Positions 52,754 to 61,829 of a stretch of 64,000 nucleotides of DNA are shown here, in pieces; position 1 is the first letter of the stretch, and every line of letters begins with the position of its first letter. A program made the position numbers and the translations under genes. Origin of the DNA: Streptomyces sp. NBC_01707 (GTDB lineage: Bacteria; Actinomycetota; Actinomycetes; Streptomycetales; Streptomycetaceae); contig NZ_CP109190.1 of NCBI RefSeq assembly GCF_041438805.1, positions 682,001-746,000 of the forward strand. Reading direction: 5' to 3'. Under the pieces are notes generated by a model. It saw only the letters and a program-made list of their open reading frames with translations, did no database searches and was not told where the DNA came from.

Positions 52754-53326
52754 GTGCGCCCAGCGCTGTTGGTGGATGTCGACGGGCCGCTGAATCCGTA
52801 TGCCGCGCAGCCGCACCGACGGCCTGGGGGCTATGCGACGCACCGGCTGCTGACACCTCGCTGGGAGGCTGCCGAGCGGCGTCGGCTGACTGAGTGGGGG
52901 CTGCCGAACAAGGCGGTGAAGCCGCTGCGGGTATGGCTCAACCCGGATCACGGCCCGGCATTGGACGCGCTTCCCTTCGACCTGGTGTGGGCTACGACGT
53001 GGGAGGAAGAGGCCAACACTTTCGTCGCACCGGTCCTGGGATTGCCCGAGCTGCCCTTCATCCCCTGGTCCTCGCCGCGGTCTGAGCCCGAGGGCGGTGT
53101 GTTCTGGAAGACGCCGGAGATCGTCGCGTGGGCCAGTGGCCGGGCCTTCGCATGGATCGACGATGAGATCACAGAGGCGGATCGCACCTGGGTGAAGGAG
53201 CACCACGACGGTCCCGCCCTACTGCACCGGGTCGATCCCCGATGCGGACTTGCCAGCGACGACTTCGCCGCGCTCACGGCATGGGCCACCGCCGTGGCTA
53301 GCCCCGCCTTCACCTGCCCACTGTGA
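52754..53326 (+). CDS. HAD-like domain protein
   Basis: 190 residues from the GTG at 52754 (VRPALLVDVDGPLNPYAA). HAD motif I is LLVDVDGPLN (nucleophile Asp and the following acid Asp). Later TEWGLPNKAVKPLRVWLN, LVWATTWEEEAN (motif II-like T/W region), KTPEIVAWASGRAFAWIDDE (motif IV Asp pair). This matches the small Streptomyces 'HAD domain' proteins related to Swiss-army-knife RNA-repair HADs. Likely phosphatase in the cytoplasm; substrate unknown. The longer open frame upstream overlaps a transposase relic and is not used. Confidence 0.82.
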   Translation: MRPALLVDVDGPLNPYAAQPHRRPGGYATHRLLTPRWEAAERRRLTEWGLPNKAVKPLRVWLNPDHGPALDALPFDLVWATTWEEEANTFVAPVLGLPELPFIPWSSPRSEPEGGVFWKTPEIVAWASGRAFAWIDDEITEADRTWVKEHHDGPALLHRVDPRCGLASDDFAALTAWATAVASPAFTCPL

Positions 53327-53393
53327 TCACCTGCCGCCCTGGGTGGCAGCCGGCAGCAGCGGATGACGACGATCCAGAGCGGAGAACGAATCC

Positions 53394-53867
53394 TTGGAGC
53401 ACTTGCTACACCTCGACCGCACACTCGACGAGCTGGACCCGCCACGCTGGTCGGCTCCGGACGCCGACGCGACTCCCCTGATCCGCAGGGTGCACGAGCT
53501 GCGGTGCACACCGCTGAGCGAACTCAGGCCGACCGATCTGCGCATGCTGGTCGTCCAGCAGGTGGCCTTGCCGCACGTCCTTCCACTCGCGGTGCACTTG
53601 CTGCTTGAGGAGCCGCTGCTGGACGCGACCTTCTACGAGGGGGATCTACTGCTCGCGGCCGTCAAAGCCCCGACCTCGGCGTGGGCCGTGCTGCCGGATC
53701 TCGCTGCCCGGCTGCGGGCTGTGATCACGACTCTTCCGGAGGCGGCGGTCGCCGACCTGCCGCGCGGCGGCGCCGAGAAACTCACCCGCTTCGTCGCGAG
53801 GCCCGGGTCGCCTGGCGGTCCTGATGCTCATGCCGGTAAGAGAAACCGAAACGCCCTACGAAGCTGA
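53394..53867 (+). CDS. CdiI-type contact-dependent inhibition immunity protein
   Basis: 157 residues, helical, matching the CdiI_2-like immunity family seen in Streptomyces: LEHLLHLDRTLDELDPPRW, RVHELRCTPLSELRPTDLRM, VVQQVALPHVLPLAVHLLLE, TFYEGDLLLAAVKAP. The family protects against a cognate toxin by direct binding. No toxin gene is adjacent, so it may be an orphan immunity gene. Start is TTG at 53394, with GGAG 10 bases upstream. The last about 20 residues (GGPDAHAGKRNRNALRS) run into DNA antisense to an IS630 relic and may be non-native. Confidence 0.7.
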   Translation: MEHLLHLDRTLDELDPPRWSAPDADATPLIRRVHELRCTPLSELRPTDLRMLVVQQVALPHVLPLAVHLLLEEPLLDATFYEGDLLLAAVKAPTSAWAVLPDLAARLRAVITTLPEAAVADLPRGGAEKLTRFVARPGSPGGPDAHAGKRNRNALRS

Positions 53868-54010
53868 GTCGGAGATTCTCTGGCAGTAGGCGACGACCTT
53901 GTCGAGACTCTCGTCGGCGGTGTTCGTCCAGATGAGAGACCGGGGATGGTCGTTCCAGTCGGCAAGCCGGGGCCCGGAGGTCACGCTCGACGGCTTGGAC
54001 CGAGCGGTGG
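53868..54010 (-). pseudogene. IS630-family transposase C-terminal relic
   Basis: The minus strand gives RGVHRSVQAVERDLRA in one frame, then after a shift ADWNDHPRSLIWTNTADESL and DKVVAYCQRISDSAS followed by a stop. This is the C-terminal end of IS630 transposases (DWNDDPRPFVWTKTADEILE...YC.RISDS). Only about 50 residues and no catalytic core remain. Confidence 0.75.
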
Positions 54011-54396
54011 ACGCCGCGAGTCCGCACCTTGACGAGTGTTCTGGCCGGCGCGGCCTGGGCTTCCTGGTGCGCCACGACGCTGCATCCGCGGTCCTTGGCC
54101 AACAGGGCGAACACGGCAGCCGGACGCACCCCGGCCGCTCGGTGCGTGTGCGCCGGGCACCCTCTTCCGGGGCACCGCGTCGGCGAGCACAGCGCGGACG
54201 TATCGCAGCGGAACCTCCGGAATGCAGGAAGGGGATCCACACCTCCCAACCTCACGCCTGGGACTCCGAGCTGGGCGCGGCACGCCGGGGTGGTCGAGGC
54301 GCTCTCGGGGAGACGTGCACGTCTTGCAGGCGCCGCGCGGCCAAGTGAAGGAGCTCGTCGAGCACTCGCTCCGTCCCCCAGGAGCACGGGGCGGGG
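54011..54396. other. Intergenic region, nothing recognised
   Basis: About 386 bp between the IS630 relic and the stop of the CHAT gene. It may contain further decayed transposase sequence, but I cannot align any part with confidence. Confidence 0.3.
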
Positions 54397-57300
54397 CTAG
54401 CCTGTGCGACCCCCCGTCGTCGGCAGCATCGCGGTGAGGGAGAGGACGGCCGAGACCGACGCCTCGTCGAAGTGGCGGCCGAGCAGGCGGGTGAACTCCT
54501 CGTCGCCGAGCGCGGTGCGCTGTCGGCGCAGGGCCGTGATGTTGAGGACCGTGTTGTGCGACTTGACCTGCTGGTTGAGGGAGAGCGCCCGCACCATCAG
54601 CGGCACCGCCTCCTCGGGAAGCCCCTGTTCCGCGCGCAGGTTGCCCAACTCGCCGTAGTCGAGTGCCACCTCCGTCCACGCACCCTCCGCCTCGTCGATG
54701 GCGAGGCACTTGCGATAGCACTGCTCGGCCAGCTCCAGATCGCCCCGCAACTGCGCCACCCGGCCCAGGTGGAACGTACTGTTGGACACCCCCACCTGGT
54801 TGCCCAGCCCTCGTTTCACTTCCACCGAGGCACGGAAGTACTCCTCCGCCTCCCCGTAGGCGCGCCGATCCTGGCAGACCCGGCCGAGCTGGTGGAGCAC
54901 GATGGCCCGGTTGGTGTGGTTACCCAGCTGCTCGAAGAGGGCGAGTGCGGCCCGATAACTCCGCTCGGCAGCCTCCAGGTGGCGGGTCTCCAGGTTCACG
55001 AGCCCAAGGTCTTCGTGGCACTTGGCGACGGCCTCGGTGTAGCCGGCCGCCTCGCACACCGGCAGCGCACGCAGCAGGAGCATCCGAGCCGTGCCGTACG
55101 CACCCCGCGCGCTCGCGGAGATCGCCAACTGCACGTAGGCGCTACCCAGCGGCGATGGACTCGTGGAGGAGCTGAGCAACCGGCGGCACTGCGAGGTGAG
55201 GTCCGTGACGTCGTCCGCGGTCGGGCCATCGACATGCCGCCGTACGATCCGGTCGAAAGTGTCGGGGCCGAGCTCCAGGCTCTGGACGGCGAGCCAATCG
55301 AGGTCCTGGTGTCCGCCCGGCTCCCGCTGCCCTTCGAGCCAGGCCTCGAGCATGCACGGCACCGCGTCCTCCGCACACCCCAGGACCGTTCGTACGGCGC
55401 CGAGTTGACGGTTGCACGCGGCGAGATACCCCCTCTCCCCGAGCGCCGCGAACACCGCGCTCGCGCGGGCGAAGCACGTCTCCGCCCAGGGCATGTCCCC
55501 GAGGTCGCGGGCTATCTCACCGAGCAGTACGCAGCTCTCGGCGATGTTCCTGCTGCTCCCGATCGCTTCGAAGATCTCCAGGGCCGCCCTCGCGTCCGCC
55601 TGCGCCGCCGCGTGGTCGAAACGGGCGAGGGCGATCTTCGACAGCGCGCTCCAGCCGTTTCCCTCGTTCACCCGGTCGCCCAGCGTGACGTGGTGGGAGA
55701 GAGCGACGCGCGTGCACCGTTCCGACTTCGCGTAGTCCTTCGCACGGAAGGCCAGGATGCCGATCTGGTGCTGGGCGGCCGCGATTCCCGCGAGATCGCC
55801 CAGTTCCTCGCAGATCGCCAGCGCATCGAGGTACTGCTCCTCGGCCAGACGATCGTCGCCCCGTCGGCTGGTGTGGTCGGCGAGTTGATGCAGGGTGATG
55901 GCCACCCGCTGGCGCTCTCCGATGCGCTCCGTGATCGCCATCGACTGCCGGTACAGGCGCTCGGACTCGTCGTGGTCGCCCCGGTGCTCGGCGAGCAGGC
56001 CCAGGTTGTGCAGCATGCCCCCGACCAGGGCTTCGGCCCCCAGCTCCTCGAAGCGTGCCAGCGCCTGCCGGTAGCGGCTCTCGGCCCGCGCGTACCGTCC
56101 CCTGCGCGCGTCCAGTCCGCCGAGTTCCGCCAGGCACTCGGCGGCGACCAGTGACCCTGGTGCGGCCATCGACAGCGCCTCCTGACGCAGTCGCTCCTCC
56201 CGGGCCCACTGACCGCTCCGCTCGAGTTCGTGACAGGCCTGATGGGTGTGGTCGAGGGCTTTCGGCACTCGGCCACCGGCCAGTTCGTGGAACCTCGCCT
56301 CGAGTACGTAGCCGATGTAGGTGTCCTGCACCGTCGTCGTGCCGCACCGCCACGCCCAGTACGCGCCCGCCCTGCGATGGGCATGGGTCAGCAGTTCCGG
56401 TCCGGCGATGCGCGCCAGGGCCGTGGCGGTCCAGCGGTGCACCAGGTAACCGCCACCGGCAGGCGCGAGGAGCCCGAGGTGCAGGAGTTGTGTCACGGCC
56501 TCGTCCAGGCCGTCCGGCTCCGGCGGCGGCTCCGCCGCGTCGGACGGGTCAGCCAGGCCGGACGGGTCGGCCGACGCGGCCGCCACCTGCCACGTAAGAC
56601 CTGTCCTGTCCACCGGCAGCCGGTACACCGCCGCGCCCAGCAGCAATCGCCGCGCCGCAGGGGCCTCGTCGAGCCGGGCAAGCAACTGCGGCAGGAGCAC
56701 GTCCTGCGCGATCAGCGCACCGGTCTCGTGCAGCTTCCGCCCCAGCCCGCCGCCCGGGCCGGTCTCGCGGTCGGCCAGTGCAGCGCCCAGCCGGGCGCTC
56801 ACCTCGTCGAATCGGGCGGCGCCGTCCCGCAGCAGCGCGTCGAGGTACTCCAGGGAACGCGGATGGCCACCGAGACGCGCCCACACCTGAGCCTGCTCAG
56901 GTGGCGACAAGGCGTCGATCCCGGGCAGGCGCCAGATCAGCTTCCGGGTCTCCTGCCAGGTCAGCGGCCCGAGATGAAGGATTTCGACACCCGCGACCGG
57001 GAAGGGATACCTGCTGGTCACGAGCGTGCTGTGGCGCTCCACCCAGACCTGGAGGAACTCCGCGAGTTCCTCGTCGACGAGGTGGTGCTCCGCGTCCAGG
57101 TTGTCCTCGGCGTTGTCGAGAACGAGCAGGAGAGGTATGGCGGTCCCTGCGGACGCCCCGAGCAGCTCCCGCCAGTCGCGCCCCGGCTCGTTCAGAGCAA
57201 TCACCCACTGGTGCAGCGGATCGGTCTCCGTGAGTCCCTTCCGGGCGCAGTGGGCGCCCAGCCGGCGGCGTAGCTGCTCCATGATCGTGTCCACGGCCGT

Positions 57301-58581
57301 CTCACCGGCGACTGCCACAACGATGCCATCCGCAGCGGCAGCCGTGAATCGACCGACGAGTTCGGCGGCCAGGCTCGTCTTGCCGATGCCGCCGATGCCG
57401 TGCAGCAGGACCCGCGGTTGTGTGCCGGCCAGCTGCCGCAGGATCCTTCTGCGGCCGACGAAGTCGTGTCGTCCGCGGACCGTGCCATCGATCACGACTG
57501 CCTGCGTGCCGGGTTCGCCCACGGAGACGCCGGGCGCTTCGAGGGGGTCGACGACGCGACGCGCGGCGGCGGGGCCGCCACCCGGACGTACCGTCGGATC
57601 GGCGAGAAACAACACCGGCGTCGCCCACTCGGGAAGCGGGCGCGGTTCGCGCGCAAGCTCCCGGCGCACCTCTGAGAAGACGGTGAGCAGGTCCGCTTCC
57701 GGTCGGCTCGCCAGCCCCTCGTACAGTCGCGCGCACAGTTCGATGGCGTAGTCGTCGCTGACGACGCTGTTCATCGCCAGTACGGCCTGAGCCCCGTTGT
57801 CCAGCAGGCTCCTGGCCAGACCGGGAAGCTCGGCCTGCCCTTCCAGAGCGGTGGAACAGCCCGCCAGCGCGATGAGCGGCACCCCTCCGTAGGACGGCAT
57901 GACGTCCTGTACGAAGCGGGCCGCGTCCACCGCGTCCTCCTCGCCCGTGGGAGTCTCCAGGAGCAGCGCGCCGGGGCGGGCATGGCACGAGATGTGCAGG
58001 ACGTCGCAGGCCTCCGCGTCGAGCGCGGACCGGATCGCCGCCGCGCTGCCCCACTCCAGGACGCGTACCCGGTGGCCCGTGCGGCGACCGGGCTCGACGG
58101 CGTCCAGGATCCTCGCCCATTCCCGTTCGTAGTCGAGGAGTTGACCCGAGCTGTCGTCGGGGGCGGCGATCGCGGCGACAATCCGCAGGGGGCCAGGGGC
58201 CGCAGCGGGGGCCGGCCTGCCGGTGCGCTGTGTCGTCCGGCAGAGGTCGACGACGGGGTCCAGCGCCAGCGGGACGCCGCGACCGGGCGGTACGAGCGTC
58301 TCCCACGGCAGGTCCGCCACCGCCGGATCGGTCACCTCGACGCCGACCCGGTGCCGGCCCGGCCGGCGCAACTCCTCCGACACAGCCCGGCCGACGGGGC
58401 CGTCCAGGAAGCGGTCCGCGAGCGCGAAGCCCACCTCCCGCAGCAGCTCGTCCGACGGCTCCCTGCGCAGCCGCCACACCAGATCGGCCGTGCGCTGACT
58501 CGCCGCCTTCGGTGTCTGTGAGGTTCTGACGCCCCCGATGTCGCACATCACGTTCGTGGTCCCGATCGCCAGCTCGATCAC
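54397..58581 (-). CDS. CHAT protease - NB-ARC ATPase - TPR protein (STAND/NLR-like)
   Basis: About 1394 residues from the GTG at 58581 (preceded by GGGGGG at 5 bases; a GTG 45 bases upstream is also possible). Domains: short N-terminal segment; CHAT caspase-like protease at about 85-335 with catalytic His in VLHISCHARPG (His200) and Cys in LIALAGCSTALEG (Cys242); NB-ARC-type ATPase at about 365-700 with P-loop HGIGGIGKTSL (Lys401), Walker B LLLVLDNAED (about 484-493), and the sensor TSRYP; winged-helix-like region to about 760; then some 14 TPR-type helix pairs to about 1370 (e.g. AESRYRQALARFEELG, DDRLAEEQYLDALAICEELG). The TPRs should sense a trigger, the ATPase should oligomerise, and the protease should cut a target. 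Divergent to a small protein and a membrane protein gene. Confidence 0.92.
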   Translation of the reverse strand: MIELAIGTTNVMCDIGGVRTSQTPKAASQRTADLVWRLRREPSDELLREVGFALADRFLDGPVGRAVSEELRRPGRHRVGVEVTDPAVADLPWETLVPPGRGVPLALDPVVDLCRTTQRTGRPAPAAAPGPLRIVAAIAAPDDSSGQLLDYEREWARILDAVEPGRRTGHRVRVLEWGSAAAIRSALDAEACDVLHISCHARPGALLLETPTGEEDAVDAARFVQDVMPSYGGVPLIALAGCSTALEGQAELPGLARSLLDNGAQAVLAMNSVVSDDYAIELCARLYEGLASRPEADLLTVFSEVRRELAREPRPLPEWATPVLFLADPTVRPGGGPAAARRVVDPLEAPGVSVGEPGTQAVVIDGTVRGRHDFVGRRRILRQLAGTQPRVLLHGIGGIGKTSLAAELVGRFTAAAADGIVVAVAGETAVDTIMEQLRRRLGAHCARKGLTETDPLHQWVIALNEPGRDWRELLGASAGTAIPLLLVLDNAEDNLDAEHHLVDEELAEFLQVWVERHSTLVTSRYPFPVAGVEILHLGPLTWQETRKLIWRLPGIDALSPPEQAQVWARLGGHPRSLEYLDALLRDGAARFDEVSARLGAALADRETGPGGGLGRKLHETGALIAQDVLLPQLLARLDEAPAARRLLLGAAVYRLPVDRTGLTWQVAAASADPSGLADPSDAAEPPPEPDGLDEAVTQLLHLGLLAPAGGGYLVHRWTATALARIAGPELLTHAHRRAGAYWAWRCGTTTVQDTYIGYVLEARFHELAGGRVPKALDHTHQACHELERSGQWAREERLRQEALSMAAPGSLVAAECLAELGGLDARRGRYARAESRYRQALARFEELGAEALVGGMLHNLGLLAEHRGDHDESERLYRQSMAITERIGERQRVAITLHQLADHTSRRGDDRLAEEQYLDALAICEELGDLAGIAAAQHQIGILAFRAKDYAKSERCTRVALSHHVTLGDRVNEGNGWSALSKIALARFDHAAAQADARAALEIFEAIGSSRNIAESCVLLGEIARDLGDMPWAETCFARASAVFAALGERGYLAACNRQLGAVRTVLGCAEDAVPCMLEAWLEGQREPGGHQDLDWLAVQSLELGPDTFDRIVRRHVDGPTADDVTDLTSQCRRLLSSSTSPSPLGSAYVQLAISASARGAYGTARMLLLRALPVCEAAGYTEAVAKCHEDLGLVNLETRHLEAAERSYRAALALFEQLGNHTNRAIVLHQLGRVCQDRRAYGEAEEYFRASVEVKRGLGNQVGVSNSTFHLGRVAQLRGDLELAEQCYRKCLAIDEAEGAWTEVALDYGELGNLRAEQGLPEEAVPLMVRALSLNQQVKSHNTVLNITALRRQRTALGDEEFTRLLGRHFDEASVSAVLSLTAMLPTTGGRTG

Positions 58582-58713
58582 GTGAGCCCCCCGTCCCGCT
58601 GTCACTTGTGCCCCCGTCCTGATCACCCGTACCCCGTTGCTGCGCTGTCAGGATGACGGGGCGGACGACCACGGGACAATGGCGCCAACTGCACCACCAG
58701 GCATACTGAGTTC

Positions 58714-58875
58714 ATGTCGGACATCTCTGAAGAGCCCCCGCATCCGAACGCGGTGCGGGTGAACGAGGCCGGTCTGGTCGAATACTTCGACGGGGAGGTG
58801 TGGGCGGCGTACGTGGACCTGCCGGACGACGATCCCGGGCCGCTCGGCGTCGTACTCCGCAGGGAATCACCGTGA
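58714..58875 (+). CDS. 53-residue protein of the CHAT locus
   Basis: Short gene: ATG at 58714 to TGA at 58873-58875, MSDISEEPPHPNAVRVNEAG then LVEYFDGEVWAAYVDLPDDD and VVLRRESP. Acidic, no membrane helix, no signal. It fits a compact beta hairpin-containing adaptor or inhibitor. Its stop overlaps the GTG start of the next gene (GTGA), so the two are coupled. 132 bp separate it from the start of the divergent CHAT gene. No named family; similar tiny proteins are associated with CHAT-TPR genes in actinomycetes as far as I recall, but that needs a search. Confidence 0.72.
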   Translation: MSDISEEPPHPNAVRVNEAGLVEYFDGEVWAAYVDLPDDDPGPLGVVLRRESP

Positions 58876-59519
58876 GCGCCCCGTGCGCGGCCGGGGGCCC
58901 CGGCGCCGCCGTGCTCGACGCCCTGCCCTCGCCGCTGGACTCCGTCGCCGACAGCAGGGAGGCCGCACGGTGGACCCTCGCATCCACCGGCGCCGTGGGC
59001 GCGCTGCTGCTCGGCGGCGGCCCGTTGCTCGCCGTGGGGCGGATCGGCGACTGGGCCCACGCGGCCTGGGCCGGCGGCGGACTGTTCGTGGCGCTGCTCG
59101 GCATCGCCTGGGCAATGTGGCAGACCAGCGAGGTGCTCGTGCCACCGCTGACCACACCCGAGGTCCTCACCTCACCGGCTCTGCGCGGGCTGCGCGAGCA
59201 GCTCGACGCCGCGCCCGGCTACTACTTCGGCTCCGCGGCCACCGACGTCGAGGGCCTGCTGCGGCACCGGCGGGTCGCCACGGAGATCTCCCGACGGATA
59301 CCGACCGCCGGAACGGCGGAACGGGCGGCGTTGGAACGCGGACTGGCCACGGCCTACCGCAACATCGCACGGACCGACCCGTATCTGCGATGGCTGCTGG
59401 CGACCGCCCACGCCTGGATCGTGCGGGAGAAGCTGCGCAAGGCGCGGCGGCACACCTTCCTCTCCGCCGTGCTCGTCATCGCCGGCGCGGTGGTGTTCCT
59501 CGGCGCGACCGGCCGCTGA
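58872..59519 (+). CDS. Three-helix membrane protein of the CHAT locus
   Basis: 215 residues from the GTG at 58872, coupled (GTGA) to the small gene; AGGG lies 7 bases upstream. Two adjacent membrane helices near residues 32-50 (TGAVGALLLGGGPLLAVG) and 57-78 (AAWAGGGLFVALLGIAWAMW) precede a soluble helical region (about 80-185) with GLREQLDAAPGYYFGSAATD and LERGLATAYRNIARTDPYLR. A third helix sits at the C-terminus (TFLSAVLVIAGAVVFLGAT). It is a good candidate for a membrane effector or pore former controlled by the divergent CHAT protease; this role is inferred from context only. Confidence 0.78.
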   Translation: MSAPCAAGGPGAAVLDALPSPLDSVADSREAARWTLASTGAVGALLLGGGPLLAVGRIGDWAHAAWAGGGLFVALLGIAWAMWQTSEVLVPPLTTPEVLTSPALRGLREQLDAAPGYYFGSAATDVEGLLRHRRVATEISRRIPTAGTAERAALERGLATAYRNIARTDPYLRWLLATAHAWIVREKLRKARRHTFLSAVLVIAGAVVFLGATGR

Positions 59520-59743
59520 GAACGTCAGGGCGTCTCCGGCCGATCATGTGACTGCTTCGCATACGGGCCGTTGATGCGGGCGTGGGCAGGTTGCTCCGCG
59601 TGGTGCCGTGTGGGAACGGCCCCGGCCATTTCTGCCGGTCAGCAACCGGCGTTGTGGGCGGGAACGAATCTCGACTATTACCGGTCCGATATGGCCCTTC
59701 CGGAATGTCGCAAGCCCTTCGTCCGTCCGTCCCGCCCGCTACC
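59520..59743. other. Convergent intergenic gap
   Basis: About 220 bp between the membrane-protein gene and the GH31 gene. An AT-richer patch occurs at 59660-59690. No terminator stem of note was seen. Confidence 0.3.
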
Positions 59744-61777
59744 TCAGCCGGCCGCCGGCAGCTGCGCGTCGTCACGCAACAGGAGCGGCATGCGGTCGAG
59801 GGGGGCATCGAGTGTGTGCCAAGCGCCGCCCTCGTACGTCGTGTCCGTCCAGGCGCACCGCCAGCGTGCTCGGGCAGGCAGATAGACCTCACGGCTCACC
59901 GCGCCGGCCGCCGTGACGGGAGCGACCAGGAGATCGGGGCCGAGCAGGAACTGGTCGGCGACCGTCCAGGCCGTCTCGTCGTCGGGGAACTCGAGGAAGA
60001 GCGGGCGCATCGGGGGCAGGCCGTCACGGGCGGCGGTGGCCATCTGCTCGGCGATGTACGGGCGCAGGCGTTCGCGCAGCTCCAGGTAGCTGCACATGAT
60101 CTCGTACGCCTCTTCTCCGTACGACCAGACCTCGTTGGGGCCGCCGGTCATCTCGCCTCCCAGCGGTAGCCACGGCAGCCGGAAGCCATGCAGCCGGAAG
60201 ATCGGGCAGAGCGCGCCGAACTGGAACCAGCGGACCAGGACTTCGCGGTACGCAGGGTCGTCGGGGTCGCCGCCGTGGAAGCCGCCGATGTCCGTGGTCC
60301 ACCAAGGGATTCCGGACAGGCCGATGTTGAGACCGGCTGCGATCTGAGCACGCAGGGACGCGAAGTCGGTTCCGATGTCACCGGACCATACGGCGGTGCC
60401 GTAGCGCTGGCTCCCCGCCCATGCGGAGCGGGAGAAGGACATGCCGTCGGTGTTGCCGGAGGCGGCCATGCCCTCGTGGAACAGGCGGGCGTTCTCGCGC
60501 GGATAGAGGTTGGCGACCTCCTGGCCGTGCCCTGCGTGGTAGCGGAGGTTGGCCGGGTGGCCGGGCTTCATCTCCGGCTCGCAGGCGTCCAGCCACCACA
60601 GGTTGATGCCCAGTCGCTGGTAGTTCTCCTGGACCTTGGACCACACGTAGGCGCGGGTCTCGGGGTTGGTGGGGTCGTAGAAGGAGACCATGACACGGTG
60701 GTCGGCTCCCTTGTCGATCCACGTGGCGTGGGCGGGGGTGCCGTACTCGTTGGCGGCGAACAGGCCGCGGTGCTCCAGCTCGTCGTAGTTCTCGCTGGAG
60801 CGGTTGACCGACGGCCAGATGGAGACCATGAGCTTGACGCCGAGCTCGTCGAGTTCCCGGACCATGGCGGCCGGGTCGGGCCACTCGGCGGGGTCGAACC
60901 TCCAGTCCCCCAGCCGGGTCCAGTGGAAGAAGTCGGCGACGATCACCGAGATCGGCAGGCCTCGGCGCTTGTACTCGCGGACGACCTCGAGGAGTTCCTC
61001 CTGAGTCCGGTAGCGCAGTTTGCACTGCCAGAAACCGGTGGCCCAGTCGGGGAATGCGGGGGCGTGGCCGGTGGCGTCCGCGTAGGAGCGGAGGATGTCG
61101 GCGGGCTGATCGCCCGCGGTGATCCAGTAGTCGATCTGGCGGGCGCTGTCTGCGACCCAGCGGGTGCCGGTCCGCACCATTTCGACACGGCCTACGGCGG
61201 GGCTGTTCCACAGCAGGCCGTAGCCTCGGTTGGACAGCACGAACGGGATGGTGATCTCCGTGTTGCGCTGCACCAGGTCGATGACGGTGCCCTTCTGGTC
61301 GAGCAGCCCGTGCTGGCGTTGCCCGAGGCCGTACAGCCGTTCCGCCTCGTACGCCTGGAAGTTCTGCTCCAAACGGTGGTAGCCGTGCCCGACGGGAGTG
61401 TGGACGCGGCTGCCGGGCCACCAGAAGTGGGCCGGGCGTTCAGCAAGCAGTTCCGTGCCGTCCTGTGTACGGACGAAACGCAGTAGTCCGTCGACGGTCA
61501 GCTCGGCGGTGATGCGGCCGTTGACCAGGCGGGCGGGGGGCACCGGGTCGGTGGGTGAGCCGAGGCCGTTCTTGAAGACGGTCAGGCCGGTCAGATCCGG
61601 GACGATGACCTCGGCCCCGGTGTCGGGCAGCTCCAGGAGGGCGCCGGGGATGTCGTCGCGGAGGGGGCCGAGTGCGGCCCGTACGCGGACGGAGTCGGGC
61701 CCCCAGGGCTCGATGCGCAGCGACTCGTGCCGGCTGTGCCACTCCAGGCCGCCGTCGTGTTCCCGGAAGGTGTTCAA
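59744..61777 (-). CDS. GH31 alpha-glucosidase/alpha-xylosidase
   Basis: 677 residues, a full GH31 enzyme. The N-terminal beta-sandwich includes ERLYGLGQRQHGLLDQKGT. The catalytic barrel has the nucleophile Asp in LWWLDACEPEM and the acid/base Asp in AVWSGDIGTDF, with GIPWWTTDIGGF and PIFRLHGFR following; the C-terminal beta domains end near PLLLRDDAQLP. No signal peptide, so it is cytoplasmic and cleaves imported alpha-glucosides, isoprimeverose-type alpha-xylosides or similar. The start is a TTG at 61777 with GGAG 7 bases upstream, the only suitable start. Last gene of the second transporter operon, 52 bp after the permease gene. Confidence 0.92.
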   Translation of the reverse strand: MNTFREHDGGLEWHSRHESLRIEPWGPDSVRVRAALGPLRDDIPGALLELPDTGAEVIVPDLTGLTVFKNGLGSPTDPVPPARLVNGRITAELTVDGLLRFVRTQDGTELLAERPAHFWWPGSRVHTPVGHGYHRLEQNFQAYEAERLYGLGQRQHGLLDQKGTVIDLVQRNTEITIPFVLSNRGYGLLWNSPAVGRVEMVRTGTRWVADSARQIDYWITAGDQPADILRSYADATGHAPAFPDWATGFWQCKLRYRTQEELLEVVREYKRRGLPISVIVADFFHWTRLGDWRFDPAEWPDPAAMVRELDELGVKLMVSIWPSVNRSSENYDELEHRGLFAANEYGTPAHATWIDKGADHRVMVSFYDPTNPETRAYVWSKVQENYQRLGINLWWLDACEPEMKPGHPANLRYHAGHGQEVANLYPRENARLFHEGMAASGNTDGMSFSRSAWAGSQRYGTAVWSGDIGTDFASLRAQIAAGLNIGLSGIPWWTTDIGGFHGGDPDDPAYREVLVRWFQFGALCPIFRLHGFRLPWLPLGGEMTGGPNEVWSYGEEAYEIMCSYLELRERLRPYIAEQMATAARDGLPPMRPLFLEFPDDETAWTVADQFLLGPDLLVAPVTAAGAVSREVYLPARARWRCAWTDTTYEGGAWHTLDAPLDRMPLLLRDDAQLPAAG

Positions 61778-61829
61778 CGTACTGCTCCAGTGCGTAAGAA
61801 GGGGGGCTCAGTCCTGTACCGGGGTTCGG

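Noticed and set aside
57302..58672. Long minus-strand frame overlapping the CHAT gene in another phase
   Set aside because: Arg/Gly/Pro-rich composition with no motif; the overlapping frame has CHAT, P-loop and TPR motifs.
60188..61486. Plus-strand frame of over 400 codons opposite the GH31 gene
   Set aside because: Antisense to an intact GH31 enzyme with both catalytic Asp residues; low-complexity translation.
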